Below are positions 28,301-37,300 of a stretch of DNA of 64,000 nt, piece by piece (positions within the stretch are counted from its first letter, which is position 1; every line of letters starts with the position of its first letter). A program made the translations under genes and the position numbers. Origin of the DNA: Tubulanus polymorphus (taxonomy: Eukaryota; Nemertea; Palaeonemertea; Tubulaniformes; Tubulanidae). A model generated the notes under the pieces. It saw nothing but the letters and a program-made list of their open reading frames with translations, had not been told where the DNA came from and ran no database searches. The stretch spans positions 4,266,485 to 4,330,484 of the forward strand of contig NC_134027.1 of NCBI RefSeq assembly GCF_964204645.1, in the 5' to 3' direction.

Positions 28301-31300
28301 TCGTATTGTACCGATGGAAGTACACTATGACAATAAATGATTTCTTGACAGACAATATATATTGCCCACGGATTGTGAGTGTCATCATGAAATATCGTAG
28401 CAAAAACCATTATGGTACCAAAGATCATTAAGCGGCAAATAATTCGATATCGCAAGCAATCATATTTTGATATATCATCTCGCAACTTGAGGATAATGTT
28501 TACGATACACATTTTACTTGAAATTGCAAATATTGTCAGTTAGTCTTAAACGGATAAAAACAAGAACGCGATAAATCAACCAAAATTTGGCCATTCAACA
28601 TTCCAGTTGTTTTCGGTTTAGACCTTCAGTAAAACCCAAGTAGATTCGACTGCAACTGTTCTGTTCACGTCGTCGTATCTTATCGTCAAGGGAAAAGCAA
28701 TCATGTGCCCTCGCCAACAATAGTAACCTGGTCAATTTCTATCATGGGAAATTCGTTATTAGATTATCAGATTGCCTAAATTCTCTTAAGGCGATCAGTC
28801 CATTGGTCACGAGGAACCATTTTCTGTCACTGGGAATATTGACTCTAACATGAAAGTATTTGGTTTTACTTGTGTAGATGCGTTAGCGCTCTTTCACTCG
28901 CGTGAAATGTACCACGTGGCACGCTAAATGATGAACGGTATGAATTCAACCAAAAACCTGCCAACCAAAACCCATTCTCGGCAGCCTTTTTCAAGTCTGA
29001 ATCCAATCAGACTCACGTCATCTTCCGCAAGAATGACTTTAGATTAAAATATAGATTATGAAAAGTCTCCCAAGAGTTCGCTCGCAAACGGTTTTTGTGC
29101 GTTCGCCGATTTGGCAAGACATTTCAATCTATGGAGAGGAGAGGCATGTGTGCCCAGCGCTGCGTGAGTGAAACTAACACATCGCACTACGAGCAAAGAT
29201 CAAATTGATATTTTCATCGCGAACCGAACTCAACGATTCAAAGGCGATGAAAATAAATTTCCGAACCGCAATGAAAAATAATCAAAGCTATAACCGCGAA
29301 CGGATTTGGAGGGGATATTTTCTTTAAAATCATTGCGGATCCGGGTTGGGGATCAAAAATCGAAAAATCGTTGACGTCGTAAACTTGATTATTTAAGACA
29401 CACTTCGACGGTCGGGATTCTGCTCTCATCGATGGGAAACGCCGAGCCAGAAGTAGCTTTGTTATGTGAAAATAGCTCTCGAGAATTGATGAAGAACACT
29501 CCAACACCGACAGCGAACGGACCGACAGAGATTGGTGATCAGCGGCGACTGTCGCTTCATCGGCAATAGCGCCTAAATATTTCATCGCGTATAAATTGAT
29601 TCCAGCAGCCGAATTGCATCCGGGCGTAAGAAGATGAGCCGGATTACAATACAGATACGGAACAAGAGTTTCCTATAACGGTAACGGATAAACTGAATAT
29701 TCCGCGTTATGAATTATTAAAGATACGCACACGGTGCTAATCGCCGGTTTGAAACTCGGCGGTAACTGTAACGATACGCAAGAGATTATCATTGAAACGA
29801 ATAAAAACTTCGTTCAAATTATCAATTCGAAACATACGAAATCAATGCGTTTATGGTTTGGTAAATAACGAGTCGATTGAGGTTTTCGTCGCGGATTTGT
29901 TTAATTGTAATCCAAGTGACGTGTAAATGTTTATACTAACTGACATCTTTAGCGGTATGCAAATAAGTGCAGCGCTTAAGTTTAGCCCCCGTCACTTATC
30001 TGCGCAGCAAATCTGACGTGGAAACGACACAACTACTTTTAAGTAATACACGTTAAGAACCATTCGTCAGTTTCATGTTTATCGGTGAAAGGGAAAACCT
30101 TTTAACAAAGCCTTCCCTAAGACGATGGTCTTAACACATATTCACGACTGACTTAGCTTTACTAATTCTAATGGAACTATACTCGGTTTTCCGGATGCGA
30201 ATCACGTTACGAATGAAATATTGACCGGGAAAAATAACGAAAGACTTTGTGACGATTTTTCCCACTATATTCTTATCCGTGCTAGCAAAAAATGTAACTG
30301 ATAGCATTAATACGGACTAAACTGCCACATGAATATGCTCACGACACCCTAAAAGGATTGCGCAGAATTTTTGTAACGTTTGCTTTGGTGCATTTTTAAA
30401 ATGGTGGCCGTAGCAAAAATTGTTAACCGGCGAATTTTCTTTTATAGCGCGCTACAACAAAGTGTAATCAGCGCGCTTTACATCGGTATGAAATAACATG
30501 AGCTCATGAAATAGTGATTTAAAACATTTGGAGAATGAACATTCAGTTAGAATTTACGGGTGACGAATATTAATTGCAATTATGAATTTTTTTGAAAAGT
30601 AAGTTTTTAAATTCGTCTTAAAACATTGAACTGATGGACTTTGTCTAATACTTAAGGGCAGTTTGTTCAACAAATTTGGTGCTATAAATTCAAATATCCC
30701 GTCACCTGGCACGCTTTGAGACTAAACTAAATTTTGTACTTCAAAAACACATGAAAAATATATTTTTATGTCTATGCATATGGTATGTATATTTGGAAGA
30801 AAATGAAACTGAGCCATTGCGAATTGCGTTAAACCCAACGCGTAGTAACAGATCTAAAGATATTCAATGAAAATTATCCCGGGAGTATCTTTTATTCCGA
30901 GGCTCCGTATTTATCACCCGTGTCAAAACAGTTAATCATTCTCCAATAAAATACTATTAATTCACAGTGAGTAGCGCGAGTGATAAACCTCAATGGGGGC
31001 GAATAATTGTGGACCAGATTATGTCTGAGGGAATTTTGTTTCGCGGGAAAGAAAGCGCTAAATTGAATTGTATGAGCAATACACGCGGCATGGTAAAATA
31101 ATTACCACGAGAGTCCGTTATTTTCCATGAATTAGTTTATATCGAGGAATAGTCCAACAGAATGCGAAACCGATGTTATAGATACATATAAATGCGAATG
31201 GAAAATCAACATTTATCGCCAAATGTATTTCCAATGACGTCACACACTGTTTAGTGGAATTCCATACTTCCCAAATACAATAAAATAGATTCCAGTTGTT

Positions 31301-34300
31301 ACCGATAAACATATTTTGCTGACACGCTGTATCGATGTAATCTGCTAAGATATGTGAAACCATATCACCGCTACTTATTTTTAGCATATATATTGTTATA
31401 ACGCTGGTAAACTTGTCCGCAGGGGAAATGACAAGTTCCAGTACCATACACCTTTCTGGTCGAAATTGGCTCTTCACATGAAAGATCATTGAGCTATTTT
31501 CATATAATACGATTGATACTTCTTTCTCTCATCTGATCCAACATAAGAATATTTTTATTTCCGTGTAAAAGCGTTGACATTTACCGAATCGTTATAGCGT
31601 AAACAAGGGCTCGGTTTATTTCGATAGAAAAAATTACTGGTTGCCCTCGCTGATCTATCGCTGCTTTACACAGACACAAAGTGTATGCATCGTGTCCCTG
31701 ACAAATAACTCGAAAGTGAGAACCACAAATTCGCTGCAGGATGAGAGTTCTTTGTGCAATCTGATGACGTTTACCTCAAAGTGAAATAGTTCTTGTCATT
31801 GTTGTGGGATTCTCAGCCAAAACTGAGAGGCTTACGTAACGAAAATAATCGAAAAGGCTTTGAATAAAGTTCAACGATAGAACGAAATATAAAATACGAA
31901 TCTTAAATATAGTTGGGTCTGAGTATCTATGAAGGAACGAAGTATTCATTTGATTAACTCTTTATCAAAAGGGCTGGAGACTAACATGGGCGTTATTTCT
32001 ATTCAGAAATGTGAGGACCATTGCATTGCTTTCAAAGGAAGTGAAAATCGATTGAAGAACCTTTCGATAAGAGTCCTTGAAGACGGATGTACCGGTAGAT
32101 GATAAAATGATCTAAAAATAGGCTCACTGATAAGTTTTGAATTTAACTGCGACATTGATTAAGCCATAGTTAATAAAAACACGTACGTATTATCAATCGA
32201 TAGGTCGCCCCGGAGGTAGACTTCGTTTTACATGCCGTAAGTGACTCCATCCTAACATCACAGAAACTACGCCAATTTACAAAGGAACTACAGCGAAAGG
32301 AGATTGGAGATCAACGCAACGTTTTAGAGCGCATTTTTTTATAACGAGAGGCGAAGAATATTGATGTTTTCATTGATGTTTTTAGAGCAAGATGGTAGAT
32401 AATTAATAGCAGAAATGCTGCAGATAAAATGATAAAAACCCGTTCGCGATCGTTAGATCGGCCACACATCTATACAAAACATTGGCTTAGAAGGGAAAAG
32501 CTGTCTGACAATCGAGAGACATTTTGAATGTATGTCGAGATATCGAATAATGCAGATATCGTTAAATCAGCTGTATTGCTAGTGTAACAGCGACCCACAA
32601 ATGCTATAGTTTTGCGAATTTTATATCTGTGCTGCATTCAAACGATCAGATTGACTGAAACGAACACACGATTTCATTAAATGTCCTCATTATGTCAGTA
32701 TTCTCGTTCCAAACTCTTTGCACATACCGAGGAAGACAACGAGACTAATGGAAATTTCAATAAAATGTTAAAACCCGTCGATAATCACGTCTCTTTTGTC
32801 AATACTCCAGGGATACGACTCGGTAAATGTGTTTTGTTTTGCGTGGTTTTATCATGCCGTGCGCGTACGACCAGAAAATTTATTCATATCGAATAAAAAG
32901 ATAAGTAGTTCTACCGTATCAAATTACTTAGAAAGGTCGAGAAAACACGACATTCACAACGCGTTAACAAAATGCTTCTGTTGACAGAGCTTTTCATGCA
33001 CCGTCTGCGCCAGATTTTATATATTTTAGCAGAACATCATCCAACGAAACGTGCTAACTATACGTCCGTCGATCGAGGGGCTCATGATACGATATTCATT
33101 TTCAAGTTTTAACAACCCCGTGTACAATATCAATGTACAATGATCATTTTAAAAAAATGTTCGTTTATGCACTCATTAGACTATTGAGAATCGGATTATT
33201 GTAAATCGAAAATCACAGCGAATCGTCGAACGAAATTCGCATAAATATTTCAGCATCCACACATTCTGTAGAGAATCTACACGTACCATATTGACTCTAA
33301 TGACATAAAATACTGAATAATTAATTATCAAGTACGAAATAAAGGATTTTCGTGACTGGTCGATACACGAGCTCAGTGATTATTTGATTGAAGTATCTAG
33401 ATCGCTTCTCTAACTTCTAGATACTACTCCGGTTCTTCATCAACGCTAAACCTAACAACGTCTAAAATACTTTAAACAATTTATCCAAAATATCAAACTT
33501 ATTTCCAAATACTAAAGCGTGTCCAGGGAACTTAATGCTATATATTCTTAATTTTCATTTTTAGATATCAAATTCCAATTTTCATGGTCCAAACAAATGG
33601 AATCTTAAAGAGAAATATGCCCAGGGAGTAAGAACTAAAATTACAACTTAGAGGTATCGAAATATTTTTTGGCATTATATTTGGACAACAGTAGGTCCCC
33701 AAACGCTTCAGTATCAAGGATAGAAATGTGTAGTTATATATTCATGAAATGTACCTAAAAGTTAAAAATAACACAGCGCAAAATACGAGAAAAAAATTGG
33801 AATAAAAAAAAGAAGAAAATGAATTGATATAAAGCACAAAGGGTTTACAAGGAATAAGATGATTGAATTTCACCAACCTAATTCTTGTTTATGCGATTGG
33901 TGGCTTATTTCTGCCGAAAGCGACAGTTTGTGTTCTGAAATTAGAAGTTGATCATTGAAAAGGATATAACAGATTTGATATATTTTCAAAGGCTTCGTGA
34001 TGATTAGTTGTCAATTGAATATTGCACTATAAGAAATCGGCTTGGATATCATTTTTCCAATTTTCCTTGGAATTATGAAACAAAGCATTTAAAGTCTCAC
34101 TGAAGTAAACACAGTGTTTGTCAGTGAGTATATAATTTTCAGTGATGATTAATGTCATAACTCGATGGATGTAATCATTTAGTAAGCTGTTCACATAGTT
34201 TGTGAAAGATGAAAGATATTAAGACGAAGCGCTGTGTGAAGGTCTAGTTCTGTTGACTGAGATGTGCACGAGGATATACTATGTCCACATCAGTGTGTCA

Positions 34301-37300
34301 CTAAGAAAACAAAGGCAAATAGAACGACTTCACTTTCCCATTTATCCCTTCCTCTCGTCTTCCAGTAGATTACTTTAAGTGGTCATAACCGCGGTTGGCA
34401 ATCTAATAAGTGATTTTATGGCCATAAAGCGTGTTAATCATAAGATTGGAGTATCTCCAAACGGACATTTACTCGCGGAGTCAAGAGTATCTTATTCTTA
34501 TAGGCAACGTGGTCAACAGGTGCACAGTGCTTATTCAGAAACCAATTCGATCCCGTCCGATTCTTATTCTATTAAATCCGCGTTCAACGGAAAGTTTAAA
34601 CTACTGGTAATTCAATTCGAAAACGCGCAGTGATCACGCACTGTGATATCAATCAAGATGCTTAAATTGAACCGTGAACTACCGTGAAAACGAACTCCTT
34701 AAAAAACGGTGACACACGCCAATTTATTCCAATTTACGACTGATTTTCTTAAAAGCTTCATAAAGAACAAAATATGGCTTAGATATTCCGGAAAAGATTG
34801 CAGCGTTCATCTCGGTAGATTGTGTCAACGGTGATAGCCGTGGATTTAAAGCTACAGTAATGAAACACGATTTGTGCGTTGGTTGCCGTCACAGGGATGA
34901 AATAAACGAGACTCTAACACGATTTGATAGAAAACGGCCAATAATGTATCGGTATAAATTTGATTTGTGACGCTGATGGGGACTATGTGAGGTTTTACAT
35001 CACTTGCGCAGACCGTAAAGAGTAACCGTAGTGTACTAGTTTTAGACCTCGAGCGATCCAACGATTCCCCTATACACCTATTTCACGTGACATCACAGTG
35101 CGTGATAATCAGTCGCTGTATTCATTCAGGAAGAAATAGAGATCTGAGGATACAATAACAAAAAATAGATTAAAATCACATTTCTACGCTATTAACACCA
35201 ACCAATTGTAGACTTTCTTCTGGTTCCACAAGCAGGAAGTTAGTAGGTATAGGTCTTATAGGTATGGCCATACAAAATGTTTCTATAGACCTGGGGTTTA
35301 CCTAATTGAAAATGAATTGAGTTAGTACCAGGACTGATACGAGTCTATATAATTGGGCCCAGGAAATTAACAAACTCCAAGGGACTGCCACGCCAATCGC
35401 TTATTGCGTTTGACCATCAATATGGTGTAGTCACGAGGAAAAAGCGCATGGAAGCAAGACCTCTATAGTTACTTCAAGTCTGTATTTTCATTAGTGACAT
35501 TTTTCTGCTATACCCCTTGATTAATGTTTGATGGCCGTTACAGTCGTGATTAATCGGCGACATGAATGAAGAACCTACTGAACTGAAAATGTTTGCAGTT
35601 CGTGGAAATAAAGGTCTTATGTTTTCATCTACCATGAACATTCGTGATCCGTAATGAGGGATCTATGAAAAATTCACCAGATTCTTTAAACGTATTGACA
35701 CTGGACAGTGAAAAAGAATACAGATATTGAGTTCCTTTCGTTAATTCTCATTATCCATCTAAAGGCTGGAATACGAAGGATGCAAGAAAATGGGTCTTAT
35801 GTAAATAGATATACGTGCGTATCTCCACTTATTGACAGACACATTATAATCCATCTCTATTTGATACCGCGAAAGACAAACAAACAATGAAACGTTAAAT
35901 TCTTTTTACGAAAATGAATTTAGTAATGTTTAGTATGTAATAAACGTGGAATGAATAATATGAGATAGATTCCGGCATCATTTTCCTGTTGTATTAATTA
36001 GATCCTTCATAATTTGAATATCAATTATAAACTGATATACGGTGAGTCTTAATGTTCTATCTATCAAATTAATTGCCATTCTCCATTTGTTAAGATCTAG
36101 TCTCAAACTAGTAAATGGGTTTTCTGAACTGAGTATTACAGCACGTATCAAGTACCACTTGAATCTTTTTTGTGAAATACATTTTGTGCAACGTAGATTA
36201 TTTCCTAAACGCGTTCGGCAATCTGAAAATCATACGCTCGTCCATTAAGGATTTAGCGTAAAAATGCGGGGACAATTGATTGAACGTATAAGCAATTTTA
36301 AAAGAGGTTCGTATAGATTTCGCTCGTTACGTGAGGATAGAATGTTTCTTTTTGCGCAGGTGAAGTTGACATATCAAATGAATGATTCAAAAATAGGCTA
36401 GATCTAAAGACTTTAACATTGTTCGTGTTACTACACATTACAGGTACCAGATGCAATATTACATCGAAATAGTTGCGATCTCAGCGAAAATGTTGGTTGT
36501 TTATGCGGGTGAAAATCTGTATCTCAATGTTTCCCTTGTGTTAATGACGCCTACAATTAGCTTTGTTAGCAAAACGCTGACAGGATACGAAGGAAATTTA
36601 GCTAAGTGGTTTGGCCACCGTAAATGTGTGTTCGTAATCCTGGGAATTTTCCTTAGCAAAAACAAAAAAGAGTAAATGTCATCGAGTTTTATCGGGATAG
36701 CCAGTTTCGAATACTTAGACTTCACATGCACCCGACATTGAACCTTTTCATTTTGATGAATGTTTTAGGTCGTACTTTGTTTTCTTACATAGTATTACAG
36801 AAATAACTCATATCTCTCTTAAAGTTTGTTTTGCAAATATTATTCAACAAATCGGTTTTTCAAATACAAAATAGAGCAATTACAAGGCAAGGGATGAGCT
36901 CTTCCTGCTTATAATTAAATTCGATTGATTTCGTGCCATATGATGTTGGTGTAAATGACCTGTTGTTATACCCCTCATGTGGGGACTTTCATCAGATTCC
37001 AGTTATCGTGCTTTACATACTCTGTTTCCCGATCCCGTTTCAATTCTACATTCACTGTTGTCACACGGGAATAATCAAATCATTCAAAATTAGTTTCGAT
37101 TCTGCGAATTCTGACCAACCGAAGCCAGCTGATAAAACCTCCGTCGCCGTTTCGTTTCATCATATACTGAGCCTTTTACCAGAATGATACGAGACATTGC
37201 GAAAATGCGCTTACATTCAGATGCGTTGAGATCACGTGTTTTGAGACAGAAAACCTTCATCACGATTATTGATAATTGCAATTAGTCCAAACAGAAAACT

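Noticed and set aside
29238-29585. 115-codon minus-strand frame in mGluR intron 1
   Set aside because: Moderately long but no recognisable domain, and no in-phase splice links to the receptor exons.
31118-31489. 123-codon frame on the minus strand in mGluR intron 1
   Set aside because: No domain, no splice context linking it to the receptor and no codon pattern; chance frames of this size are expected in 20 kb.
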